From the NCBI GenBank assembly GCA_900549365.1, contig UROD01000002.1, positions 1 through 38,159 on the forward strand: a stretch of DNA of 38,159 nucleotides. The letters are read 5' to 3'. The notes below the pieces were generated by a model. It saw only the letters and a program-made list of their open reading frames with translations. It had not been told where the DNA came from and did not search any database. Below, one piece after another: positions 31,472-38,159 of this stretch; within the stretch, counting starts at the first letter, position 1; the number at the start of each line of letters is the position of its first letter. The DNA is from an uncultured Rickettsiales bacterium. Its GTDB lineage: Bacteria; Pseudomonadota; Alphaproteobacteria; Rs-D84. The translations under genes were made by a program, and so were the position numbers.

Positions 31472-32017
31472 ATGCAAAGCAGATTGCGTGAAATTTATGA
31501 AAAAGAAATTGTACCTGAATTGGTAAAAGAATTCGGGTATACAAACAAGTATGCTGTGCCAAAATTGTCCAAAATCGTTTTGAATATGGGCGTTGGCGAA
31601 GCAGTTAGTGATAAAAAGAAATTGGATTCTGCCGCCGCTGATTTGACAGCGATTGCTGCACAGAAATCCGTTATCACACATGCAAAGAAATCTATCGCGA
31701 CATATCGTCTGCGCGAAGGTCAGGCCATTGGTACCAAGGTCACATTGCGTGGTAAAAGAATGTACGATTTCTTGGATAAACTGATTACGGTTGCGTTGCC
31801 ACGTGTCAAGGACTTTCGTGGTTTGTCAAAATCCAAGTTTGATGGTCGCGGTAATTATGCGTTCGGTATCAAGGAACACTTGATTTTCCCGGAAATTTCC
31901 GTTGATAAAATTGACGCAATTCGCGGTATGGATATCGTCATCGCTACAACAGCGAAAACTGACGACGAAGCACGTGCGTTGCTGACGAAAATCGGCTTGC
32001 CGTTGGTTTTGAAATAA
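31472..32017 (+). CDS. rplE: 50S ribosomal protein L5 (181 aa)
   Basis: L5 binds 5S rRNA and contacts P-site tRNA. Features are RLREIYEKEIVPELVKEFGY, VPKLSKIVLNMGVGEAVSD, the GQAIGTKVTLRGKRMYDFLDK strand and FGIKEHLIFPEI near the C-terminus. Normal length; TAAGGAATAAAAAA precedes the ATG. Confidence 0.98.
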   Translation: MQSRLREIYEKEIVPELVKEFGYTNKYAVPKLSKIVLNMGVGEAVSDKKKLDSAAADLTAIAAQKSVITHAKKSIATYRLREGQAIGTKVTLRGKRMYDFLDKLITVALPRVKDFRGLSKSKFDGRGNYAFGIKEHLIFPEISVDKIDAIRGMDIVIATTAKTDDEARALLTKIGLPLVLK

Positions 32018-32032
32018 TAAAAAGGTATAAAA

Positions 32033-32335
32033 ATGGCTAAATTAGCGTTGATAAACAAACAGAAAAAACGTGAAAAGATGGTCGCCCAGTATGCCAAAAA
32101 GCGCGAAGCGATCAAGGCGAAGATGTCTGTGAATGCAACACCAGACGAACGCATGGATGCAATGAAAAAAATGGCAAAGTTGCCACGTAATGCGAATCCA
32201 ACACGTTTGCATAATCGTTGTTCAGTTACTGGTCGTGCACGCGGGTTCTCTCGCTTGTTCGGTCTGTGCCGCCAACAGTTGCGCACAATGGCGTCCGAAG
32301 GGAAATTGCCAGGTGTACGTAAATCCAGTTGGTAA
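32033..32335 (+). CDS. rpsN: 30S ribosomal protein S14, zinc-free long form (100 aa)
   Basis: S14 belongs to the 30S head. The 100-residue length and absence of the CxxC...CxxC zinc ribbon mark the long C-minus form usual in proteobacteria. RLHNRCSVTGRARGFSRLFGLCRQQLR and the KLPGVRKSSW end are conserved. It starts 15 bases after rplE. Confidence 0.97.
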   Translation: MAKLALINKQKKREKMVAQYAKKREAIKAKMSVNATPDERMDAMKKMAKLPRNANPTRLHNRCSVTGRARGFSRLFGLCRQQLRTMASEGKLPGVRKSSW

Positions 32336-32343
32336 AACAAAAC

Positions 32344-32400
32344 AACCCTGTTGTGGACAATGCAGCAGGGGTTAAACAATAGTGCAGGGGACGATGTCCC
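32344..32400 (+). other. Two hairpins between rpsN and rpsH
   Basis: The first pairs AACCCTGTTG (32344-32353) with CAGCAGGGGTT (32363-32373), with one bulge. The second is GGGAC-GAT-GTCCC (32388-32400). In E. coli S8 binds a spc-operon mRNA site near rplE; any link here is speculation. Confidence 0.55.
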
Positions 32401-32420
32401 GTGTGACGAAGGAGTAAAAG

Positions 32421-32819
32421 ATGTCATTATCACACCCAATCGGCGATATGTTGACTCGTATTCGTAATGGTCAGAATGCGGGTAAAGAAACAATCACCGT
32501 TCCAAACAGCAAACTGCGCGCAGCAGTGCTGGCCGTCTTGAAAGACGAAGGTTTTATTACAGATTTCCACAAAGAACAGATTGACGAACATCGTGCCAAT
32601 TTGGTCGTTGAATTAAAATATGTCAATGGCAATGGCGCAATCCAAGAAATTTCTGTCGTGTCCAAACCTGGTCGCCGTGTTTATTCCGGCAGTGCAAAAA
32701 TGCCAAAGGTTATGGGCGGACTGGGTATCGCAATCGTTTCCACACCAAATGGCGTTATGACAGATCACAAAGCGCGCCTGATGAATGTTGGTGGCGAAGT
32801 GCTGTGCAAGGTAATCTAA
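32421..32819 (+). CDS. rpsH: 30S ribosomal protein S8 (132 aa)
   Basis: S8 nucleates assembly of the 30S platform. Features are HPIGDMLTRIRNGQNAGKE, SKLRAAVLAVLKDEGFI, and the C-terminal GGLGIAIVSTPNGVMTDHKARLMNVGGEVLCKVI, where GGxGIAIxSTxxGVMTD is the family signature. GAAGGAGTAAAAG precedes the ATG. Normal length. Confidence 0.98.
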   Translation: MSLSHPIGDMLTRIRNGQNAGKETITVPNSKLRAAVLAVLKDEGFITDFHKEQIDEHRANLVVELKYVNGNGAIQEISVVSKPGRRVYSGSAKMPKVMGGLGIAIVSTPNGVMTDHKARLMNVGGEVLCKVI

Positions 32820-32841
32820 TTTAGAAGTAAGGATTGAAGTT

Positions 32842-33402
32842 ATGTCTCGTGCAGGAAAACATCCAGTAAAATTAAAAGACGGTACGTCAGCGGCAATCGT
32901 TGGTGACGTTCTGGTCGTAAAAGGCCCAAAGGGTGAAATTAAATTACCTTTGGATACAAAACATGCAGGTTTGGTACATGTTGTTGTCGAAGAAGGTCAG
33001 GTGGTCGTTACACCAAAAGATGCCGAAGATAAAATTTCGCGCGCAATGTGGGGCACAATGACCCGCAATGTTCGCTGTGCAGTAGAAGGTGTATCTGACG
33101 GTTTTTCCAAAGATATGTATATGAAAGGTGTTGGTTACAAAGCATCTGTTTCTGGCAATAAATTGGTTTTGGTTGCTGGTTATTCACATGATATCATTAT
33201 GGAAATACCAGAAGGTTTGACCGTTGTTATGGGCGAAACCCCAACCGAATTTAGCATCAAGGGTATTGATAAGTGCTTGGTCGGTCAATTCGCGGACAAG
33301 GTTCACAAGGTTCGCAAACTGGACCCATACAAGGGCAAGGGTATCAAGTTCGCCGGCGAGCAGCTTCGTCGCAAGGCCGGCAAGACCGCTGGAGCTAAAT
33401 AA
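32842..33402 (+). CDS. rplF: 50S ribosomal protein L6, probably a chimeric sequence (186 aa)
   Basis: L6 sits near the GTPase centre of the 50S. The first about 160 residues (SRAGKHPVKLKDGTSAAIVG, MKGVGYKASVSGNKLVLVAGYSHD) use the TTG/CCA codon style of the upstream genes. The last about 20 (FAGEQLRRKAGKTAGAK) resemble the Bacteroidales L6 end and use CTT, GCC and GAG codons. The switch lies within PYKGKGIK, conserved in nearly all L6. The frame is continuous because the join is at homologous codons. Likely an assembly join; a real recombination is less probable. Confidence 0.9.
   Translation: MSRAGKHPVKLKDGTSAAIVGDVLVVKGPKGEIKLPLDTKHAGLVHVVVEEGQVVVTPKDAEDKISRAMWGTMTRNVRCAVEGVSDGFSKDMYMKGVGYKASVSGNKLVLVAGYSHDIIMEIPEGLTVVMGETPTEFSIKGIDKCLVGQFADKVHKVRKLDPYKGKGIKFAGEQLRRKAGKTAGAK
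33324..33350. other. Probable chimeric junction between two genomes
   Basis: Upstream genes are alphaproteobacterial in style, downstream ones Bacteroidota in sequence and order. The breakpoint falls on the conserved CCATACAAGGGCAAGGGT stretch of rplF. Confidence 0.75.
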
Positions 33403-33417
33403 TAGGAGGACATAGAT

Positions 33418-33780
33418 ATGGCATTGAATAGAATTGAAAGAAGAAGAAGAATCCATTACCGTATCCGTAAGCACGTCAACGGAACCGCCGAGAGGCCAAG
33501 AATGGTTGTCTTCAGAAGCAACAAGCAGATCTACGTCCAGGTTGTGGACGATCAGAAAGGCGTGACGCTCGTCGCCGCCGCTTCCAATGACAAGGTTCTT
33601 GCCGCTGAGTGCAAGGGCAAGAATGGAATCGAGGCAGCAGCCATTGTCGGAAAGGCGATCGCAGAGCGTGCCAAGGAGAAGGGAATCACCACCATCTCTT
33701 TTGACCGTGGAGGTTACCTCTATCACGGTAGGGTTAAAAGTTTGGCTGACGCTGCCCGTGAAGGTGGCCTTATATTCTAA
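33418..33780 (+). CDS. rplR: 50S ribosomal protein L18 (120 aa), Bacteroidota-like
   Basis: L18 delivers 5S rRNA to the 50S. The start ALNRIERRRRIHYRIRKHVNG followed by RPRMVVFRSNKQIYVQVVDD and the SFDRGGYLYHGRVKSLADAAREGGL end are diagnostic. AGGAGG precedes the ATG. AGA/AGG arginine and CTC/CTT leucine codons differ from the upstream genes. Confidence 0.97.
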   Translation: MALNRIERRRRIHYRIRKHVNGTAERPRMVVFRSNKQIYVQVVDDQKGVTLVAAASNDKVLAAECKGKNGIEAAAIVGKAIAERAKEKGITTISFDRGGYLYHGRVKSLADAAREGGLIF

Positions 33781-33790
33781 TTGAAAGACT

Positions 33791-34309
33791 ATGGCAAATA
33801 CAAATGTTAAAAGAGTAAAGACTTCTGATCTTGAATTGAAAGACAGACTGGTCGCCATCCAGAGAGTAACCAAGGTTACTAAGGGTGGTCGTCACTTCCG
33901 CTTTGCCGCCATCGTGGTAGTGGGTGACGAGAACGGCGTTGTTGGTTATGGTCTTGGAAAAGCCAATGAGGTAACAGCAGCCATCGCGAAGGGTGTCGAG
34001 GACGCTAAGAAGAACCTTGTGAAGATCCCTGTGATCAACACGACCATTCCTCACGAGCAGGAATCCAAGTTCGGAGGTTCTGTAGTGTTTATGAAGCCTG
34101 CGGCTCCTGGTACCGGTGTGAAGGCCGGTGGCGCTATGCGTGCTGTGTTTGAGTCTGCCGGTATCCAGAATGTGCTTGCAAAGTCCAAGGGTTCATCCAA
34201 CCCTCACAACCTTGTCAAGGCTACGGTTGCCGCTCTTACCCAGATGAGGGATGCCTACACAGTGGCCGGTCTCCGTGGAATTCCTATGAGCAAAGTATTT
34301 AACGGTTAG
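33791..34309 (+). CDS. rpsE: 30S ribosomal protein S5 (172 aa), Bacteroidota-like
   Basis: S5 supports decoding accuracy and mRNA unwinding. The double-stranded RNA-binding segment is VTKGGRHFRFAAIVVVGDENG, and GYGLGKANEVTAAIAKGVEDAKKN follows. The C-terminal part has PGTGVKAGGAMRAVFESAGI and KSKGSSNPHNLVKAT. Length is normal. It starts ten bases after rplR with only a weak ribosome-binding site. Confidence 0.97.
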   Translation: MANTNVKRVKTSDLELKDRLVAIQRVTKVTKGGRHFRFAAIVVVGDENGVVGYGLGKANEVTAAIAKGVEDAKKNLVKIPVINTTIPHEQESKFGGSVVFMKPAAPGTGVKAGGAMRAVFESAGIQNVLAKSKGSSNPHNLVKATVAALTQMRDAYTVAGLRGIPMSKVFNG

Positions 34310-34323
34310 GAGGACACACAGTT

Positions 34324-34506
34324 ATGGCAAAACTTAAGATAACACAGGTAAGAAGCAAAAACGGATGCACCAAGAGGCAGATCGCTAATCTGACCACACT
34401 TGGAATCCGCAGGATGCACCAGACCGTGGAGGTCGAGAAGACTCCGGTGACAGAAGGCCAGCTCGCCAAGATCCGTCACCTCGTTGAAGTTGAAGAAATT
34501 AATTAA
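34324..34506 (+). CDS. rpmD: 50S ribosomal protein L30 (60 aa), Bacteroidota-like
   Basis: Small L30 with KLKITQVRSKNGCTKRQIANL, LGIRRMHQTVEVEKTPVTEGQ and a short acidic end, all family-typical. AGGAGG lies upstream. Usual position between rpsE and rplO. Confidence 0.96.
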   Translation: MAKLKITQVRSKNGCTKRQIANLTTLGIRRMHQTVEVEKTPVTEGQLAKIRHLVEVEEIN

Positions 34507-34518
34507 GAGGACGAAGAG

Positions 34519-34971
34519 ATGAAACTGGAAAATTTGAAGCCTGCAAAAGGTGCGACTCATAACAGCAAGCGTCTTGGCCGCGGTCAGGGTTCCGGTAAGG
34601 GTGGTACTTCCACCCGTGGTACCAAGGGAGCACAGGCCCGCGCCGGCTATGAACACAAGATCGGTTTCGAGGGTGGTCAGATGCCTATTCAGAGACGTGT
34701 TCCTAAGTTCGGATTCAAGAACCCGACCAGAATTGAGTACAAGGCGGTCAATGTGGCTGCCATCCAGGCCCTTTCCGAGCAGCTTGGCAAGGTGGAGATC
34801 GGACTTGAGGACATCAAGGCCGCAGGACTTGCCGACGCTAAGGAACTCGTTAAGGTTCTTGGCAACGGTGAGATCACCGCTGCTGTCACTGTAACCGCTG
34901 ACGCTTTCTCCGCTTCAGCTGTCTCAAAGATCGAAGCCGCCGGTGGTAAGACAATTGTAATCGGCAAATAA
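34519..34971 (+). CDS. rplO: 50S ribosomal protein L15 (150 aa), Bacteroidota-like
   Basis: L15 is a late 50S assembly protein. The Gly/Arg-rich N-terminus (SKRLGRGQGSGKGGTSTRG), the GFEGGQMPIQRRVPKFGFKN segment and the C-terminal alpha/beta domain are diagnostic. Normal length. AAGAGGACGAAGAG precedes the ATG; secY begins two bases after the stop. Confidence 0.97.
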   Translation: MKLENLKPAKGATHNSKRLGRGQGSGKGGTSTRGTKGAQARAGYEHKIGFEGGQMPIQRRVPKFGFKNPTRIEYKAVNVAAIQALSEQLGKVEIGLEDIKAAGLADAKELVKVLGNGEITAAVTVTADAFSASAVSKIEAAGGKTIVIGK

Positions 34972-34973
34972 CG

Positions 34974-36314
34974 ATGAAGAAGTTTATTGAGACAATAAAG
35001 AACATTTTCAAGATCGAGGAACTCCGTACGAGACTCGGCTACACGTTCCTTCTCATCCTGGTCTACAGGTTGGGTTGCTTCATCGTGCTGCCGGGTATCG
35101 ACACGACCCTGCTCGCTTCCCTTCAGGACAGCACCCAGCAGGGCCTCGTCGGTCTGTTGAATATGTTCTCCGGAGGTGCCTTCGGCAACGCTTCCATCTT
35201 CGCGTTGGGAGTTATGCCTTACATCTCCGCTTCAATCGTGATTCAGCTTCTCGGTATGTTCGTCCCTTACTTCAGGAAACTCCAGATGGAGGGCGAAAGC
35301 GGCCGTAGGAAGATGAATCAGCTCACCAGGTACCTTACCATCCTCATCCTCTGCATCCAGGGCCCTGCGTACATAGCTTCCATCCACAGCCAGATCCCGG
35401 GAGCCGCGTTCCTCGCGGAGACCCAGCTCGGCTGGAGCAGGTTTATGTACAACCTTGTGGCGACCATCATTTTGATGTCCGGCTCAATGTTCGTGATGTG
35501 GCTTGGTGAGAGGATCACAGACAGAGGCATCGGCAACGGTATCTCCCTGATCATTATGATCGGTATCGTGGCCCGTCTGCCTTTCGCTCTTGTCAGCGAG
35601 GTTGGTACCAAGCTCAGCACAACGACCGGTGGCGGTCCTATCGCCCTGATCGTCGAGCTTATCATCTGGTTCCTTGTCATCGTGGCGACAATCGCCCTTG
35701 TACAGGGTGTCAGAAGGGTTCCTGTCCAGTATGCAAAGAGAGTTGTCGGTAACAGACAGTATGGTGGTGTGCGTCAGTACATCCCTCTGAAGATCAATGC
35801 CGCCGGCGTTATGCCTATCATCTTCGCCCAGGCGTTGACGCTGTTCCCGCTTCTGTTCTCCCGCTTCGACGCGACCAGAGGCCTCGCCGCCACTCTCGGC
35901 AACTACACCGGATTCTGGTATAACCTGATTTTCGGATTCCTCGTTGTCATCTTCACATACTTCTACACAGCCGTTACGGTAAACCCTACTATGATGGCTG
36001 AAGATATGAAGAAGAACGGTGGATTCATCCCTGGCGTGAAGCCTGGAAAGGCCACGGTCAACTACCTTGACTCCATTATGTCAAAGGTGACTCTCCCTGG
36101 CTCCATATTCCTCGCCATCATCGCCATTCTCCCAGCATTCGCCAGGATTATGGGTGTTCAGGATCAGTTCGCAAGCTTCTATGGTGGTACCTCACTGTTG
36201 ATCCTCGTGGGCGTTGTCCTTGACACACTTCAGCAGATAGAGAGTTATCTTCTGATGCGTCACTATGACGGTCTGATGAAGACCGGACGTATCAGCGGAC
36301 GCTCAGGAATGTAA
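34974..36314 (+). CDS. secY: Protein translocase subunit SecY (446 aa), Bacteroidota-like
   Basis: SecY is the channel of the Sec translocon in the inner membrane. Ten hydrophobic helices are apparent. Hallmarks are RLGCFIVLPGID, SGGAFGNASIFALGVMPYISASIVIQLL, GESGRRKMNQLTRYLT and ITDRGIGNGISLIIM. The cytosolic loops near the C-terminus are also recognisable (PTMMAEDMKKNGGFIPGVKPG, RHYDGLMKTGR). The first residues resemble Bacteroidota SecY. adk, which follows secY in proteobacteria, is absent and map comes next. Confidence 0.97.
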   Translation: MKKFIETIKNIFKIEELRTRLGYTFLLILVYRLGCFIVLPGIDTTLLASLQDSTQQGLVGLLNMFSGGAFGNASIFALGVMPYISASIVIQLLGMFVPYFRKLQMEGESGRRKMNQLTRYLTILILCIQGPAYIASIHSQIPGAAFLAETQLGWSRFMYNLVATIILMSGSMFVMWLGERITDRGIGNGISLIIMIGIVARLPFALVSEVGTKLSTTTGGGPIALIVELIIWFLVIVATIALVQGVRRVPVQYAKRVVGNRQYGGVRQYIPLKINAAGVMPIIFAQALTLFPLLFSRFDATRGLAATLGNYTGFWYNLIFGFLVVIFTYFYTAVTVNPTMMAEDMKKNGGFIPGVKPGKATVNYLDSIMSKVTLPGSIFLAIIAILPAFARIMGVQDQFASFYGGTSLLILVGVVLDTLQQIESYLLMRHYDGLMKTGRISGRSGM

Positions 36315-36335
36315 TTTTGATAATCAACAGGATTG

Positions 36336-37109
36336 ATGGTTAAGCCTAAGACAGAAGAGGAAATCGAGCTCTTGCGCGAGAATGCCATACTTGTCTCAAA
36401 GACATTGGCGGAAGTCGGTAAGGTGGTCGCCCCGGGTGTGACAACCGCGAGGTTGAATGAGGTGGCCGAGACTTTTATCCGTGACAACGGAGCCATTCCT
36501 AGTTTTCTTGGATTCGAGGGTTTTCCCGCCGCGATATGTACATCAGTCAATGATGTCGTTGTCCACGGTTTCCCGTCGGACTATGTCCTTAAGGAGGGCG
36601 ACATCGTGACCGCCGACATAGGCACCCTGTACAAAGGCTATAACGGTGATTCGGCTTACACTTTCCCTGTCGGGGAAGTGGACGCCGAGACCCGGAAGCT
36701 TATGGATGTGACCAAGGCTTCGCTCTACAAGGGCATCGAGGCTGCGGTCGCCGGCAACAGGACTGGTGACATCGGACACGCGGTGCAATCGTACGCCGAG
36801 TCATTCGGCTTCTCGGTGGTCCGTGAACTTGAAGGACACGGTCTCGGGAAGGAGATGCACGAGGCTCCGGGCGTTCCGAACTACGGACGTCAGGGTCACG
36901 GGTGCAGGCTTGTGGATGGAATGGTCATCTGCATCGAACCAATGATCAATGCAGGCGGCAGAGGAGTGTATGTGGCCAGAAATGGTTGGGCTGTACACAC
37001 TTCCGACCACAGGAACGCGGCTCACTATGAGCTTACGGTTGTTGTTCGTAAAGGCAAGGCGGAACAACTGTCAACATTTGATTATATTGAAAGTACTGGT
37101 AAATTTTAA
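36336..37109 (+). CDS. map: Methionine aminopeptidase, type I (257 aa), Bacteroidota-like
   Basis: It removes the initiator methionine from new proteins. A TTG lies just before the ATG; I choose the ATG. The metal ligands are visible in order: the two aspartates in VTADIGTLYKGYNGDSAY, His in ELEGHGLGKEMHEAPGVPNYG, Glu in ICIEPMINAGGRG, and Glu in the final AHYELTVVV. The HGFPSDYVLKEGDIV region fits type I. Position between secY and infA is the Bacteroidota arrangement. Confidence 0.96.
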   Translation: MVKPKTEEEIELLRENAILVSKTLAEVGKVVAPGVTTARLNEVAETFIRDNGAIPSFLGFEGFPAAICTSVNDVVVHGFPSDYVLKEGDIVTADIGTLYKGYNGDSAYTFPVGEVDAETRKLMDVTKASLYKGIEAAVAGNRTGDIGHAVQSYAESFGFSVVRELEGHGLGKEMHEAPGVPNYGRQGHGCRLVDGMVICIEPMINAGGRGVYVARNGWAVHTSDHRNAAHYELTVVVRKGKAEQLSTFDYIESTGKF

Positions 37110-37121
37110 AGTGTTTTTTCA

Positions 37122-37340
37122 ATGTCCAAACAAGTAGCGATAGAACAAGACGGAAAAGTGATCGAGACTCTTCCTAACGCGATGTTCAAGGTGGAGCTTG
37201 AGAACGGTCACGTCCTTCTCTGCAACATCTCCGGCAAGATGAGAATGAATTTCATCCACATCCTCCTTGGAGACAAGGTGCGGGTTGAAATTTCACCTTA
37301 TGATTTGACAAAGGGAAGAATATCCTTCAGGTACAAATAA
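37122..37340 (+). CDS. infA: Translation initiation factor IF-1 (72 aa)
   Basis: IF-1 occupies the 30S A site during initiation. The OB-fold protein has the usual length, with LPNAMFKVELENGHVLLCNISGKMR and the LGDKVRVEISPYDLTKGRISFRYK end. It starts 12 bases after map. Confidence 0.97.
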   Translation: MSKQVAIEQDGKVIETLPNAMFKVELENGHVLLCNISGKMRMNFIHILLGDKVRVEISPYDLTKGRISFRYK

Positions 37341-37353
37341 AAATATTCACGAT

Positions 37354-37470
37354 ATGAAAGTCAAAACATCCATCAAGAAGCGCAGCGAAGATTGCAAGAT
37401 CGTCAGACGCAAAGGCCGTCTTTATGTCATCTGCAAGAAGAACCCTAAGTTCAAGATGCGCCAGGGATAA
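37354..37470 (+). CDS. rpmJ: 50S ribosomal protein L36 (38 aa)
   Basis: Translating from ATG gives a 38-residue basic protein: KVKTSIKKRSEDCKIVRRKG, then RLYVICKKNPKFKMRQG. C14 is followed by C31, but a full four-ligand zinc ribbon (C-x2-C...C-x4-H) is not present, so this is the zinc-free form seen in Bacteroidota. It lies 13 bases after infA. Confidence 0.95.
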   Translation: MKVKTSIKKRSEDCKIVRRKGRLYVICKKNPKFKMRQG

Positions 37471-37507
37471 CAGTAGTTTGTAAAACAAATAAAGTCAAAG
37501 ATAAATT

Positions 37508-37885
37508 ATGGCAAGAATAGCCGGTGTTGATTTACCGAACAACAAAAGAGGTGAGATAGGTCTTACCTACATCTACGGTATCGGCCGCAGCTCCGCGAGA
37601 GAGATTCTCCAGAAGTGCGGAATCGATTACGACATCAAGGTCGGTGAATGGAACGACGAGCAGGTCGCCGCTATCCGTACCCTCATCACCGAGGAGTACA
37701 AGATCGAGGGTGAGCTTCGTTCCTCCGTCCAGATGAACATCAAACGACTGATGGATATCGGTTGCTACAGAGGAATCCGTCATCGTATCGGACTTCCTGT
37801 ACGTGGCCAGAGCACCAAGAACAATGCCCGCACAAGAAAGGGTAAGAAGAAGACCGTTGCAAACAAGAAGAAAGCAACCAAATAA
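37508..37885 (+). CDS. rpsM: 30S ribosomal protein S13 (125 aa), Bacteroidota-like
   Basis: S13 forms inter-subunit bridges in the 30S head. RIAGVDLPNNKRGEIGLTYIYGIG, MDIGCYRGIRHRIGLPVRGQ and the TKNNARTRKGKKKTVANKKK tail are diagnostic. Length is normal. Confidence 0.97.
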   Translation: MARIAGVDLPNNKRGEIGLTYIYGIGRSSAREILQKCGIDYDIKVGEWNDEQVAAIRTLITEEYKIEGELRSSVQMNIKRLMDIGCYRGIRHRIGLPVRGQSTKNNARTRKGKKKTVANKKKATK

Positions 37886-37898
37886 ATCTTGATGAATT

Positions 37899-38159
37899 AT
37901 GGCAAAGAAGACAACAACAGCAAAAAAGAGAGTTGTAAAAGTTGAAGCTACTGGTGAAGCACATATTTCATCAACCTTCAATAACGTTATCATCGCTCTC
38001 ACAAACAATGTTGGCCAGGTTATCAGCTGGTCTTCAGCTGGTAAGAGCGGCTTCAGAGGCTCTAAGAAAAACACTCCGTATGCAGCTCAGGTTGCAGCAG
38101 AGGATGCTGCCAAGACAGCGTTTGATGCAGGCCTCCGTAAAGTAAAGGTCTATGTTAAG
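37899..38159 (+). CDS. rpsK: 30S ribosomal protein S11, 3' truncated by window edge
   Basis: Eighty-seven codons are visible in frame to the last base. AHISSTFNNVIIALTNNVGQ, ISWSSAGKSGFRGSKKNTPYAAQ and the FDAGLRKVKVYVK segment identify S11. About 40 residues are missing. It starts 13 bases after rpsM. Confidence 0.95.
   Translation, partial: MAKKTTTAKKRVVKVEATGEAHISSTFNNVIIALTNNVGQVISWSSAGKSGFRGSKKNTPYAAQVAAEDAAKTAFDAGLRKVKVYVK

Noticed and set aside
33418..38159. Genuine horizontal transfer of half an r-protein operon
   Set aside because: Possible but much less likely than an assembly join, as the breakpoint falls on a conserved k-mer and the whole downstream gene order is that of Bacteroidota.

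Overview
The window holds two kinds of DNA. Positions 1 to about 33,340 read as one alphaproteobacterial genome: TTG-rich leucine usage, CGT arginine, CCA proline, a long zinc-free S14, and the acpP-fabF-mltG and str/S10/spc gene orders. I infer an uncultured, probably gut-associated lineage, but cannot name it from sequence alone. From inside the 3' end of rplF (about 33,324-33,350) to the end, codon use switches to CTT/CTC leucine and AGA/AGG arginine. Gene content becomes typical of Bacteroidota, probably Bacteroidales: rplR-rpsE-rpmD-rplO-secY-map-infA-rpmJ-rpsM-rpsK. The switch falls on a stretch of L6 that is nearly universal (PYKGKGIK), so the simplest explanation is a chimeric metagenomic contig joined at a conserved k-mer.

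Layout. (1) 1-5,311: the 3' end of one gene and four complete genes for secreted, alanine/threonine-rich repeat proteins. They combine a signal peptide with phrases known from phage tail fibres (GYGITDA, STSTNPVQNKV, SAKIADGTI decapeptides). The block ends at a strong terminator. (2) 5,312-6,750: a repeat-rich intergenic segment, a YqaA/DedA-type membrane protein on the minus strand, and rbfA, the two genes diverging from overlapping promoters. (3) 6,750-13,243: lepA, possibly leaderless, then eight close-packed genes for a cysteine-rich paralogous family I do not recognise. The family shares an N-terminal KIKYxLKT-like module, a C-x8-C-x4-C core and a C-terminal FW motif. A tyrosine-recombinase relative that has lost its catalytic residues follows. 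(4) 13,244-18,292: acpP, fabF, tRNA-Pro(CGG) with a fragment of a second copy, an acyl-CoA synthetase, and mltG. (5) 18,375-20,113: two predicted outer-membrane beta-barrel proteins. (6) 20,237-33,402: the str operon (rpsL, rpsG, fusA, tuf) from a near-consensus promoter, running into the S10 and spc operons as far as rplF. Many gaps hold stem-loops, three of which share the same CTATATGG loop. (7) 33,418-38,159: the Bacteroidota-type half, ending in a partial rpsK.

Most genes serve translation (ribosomal proteins, EF-G, EF-Tu, LepA, RbfA, IF-1, tRNA-Pro) or the envelope and lipids (acpP, fabF, acyl-CoA synthetase, mltG, beta-barrels, secY). The accessory content worth attention is the eight-gene cysteine-rich array with its dead recombinase, and the secreted fibre-like repeat cluster.
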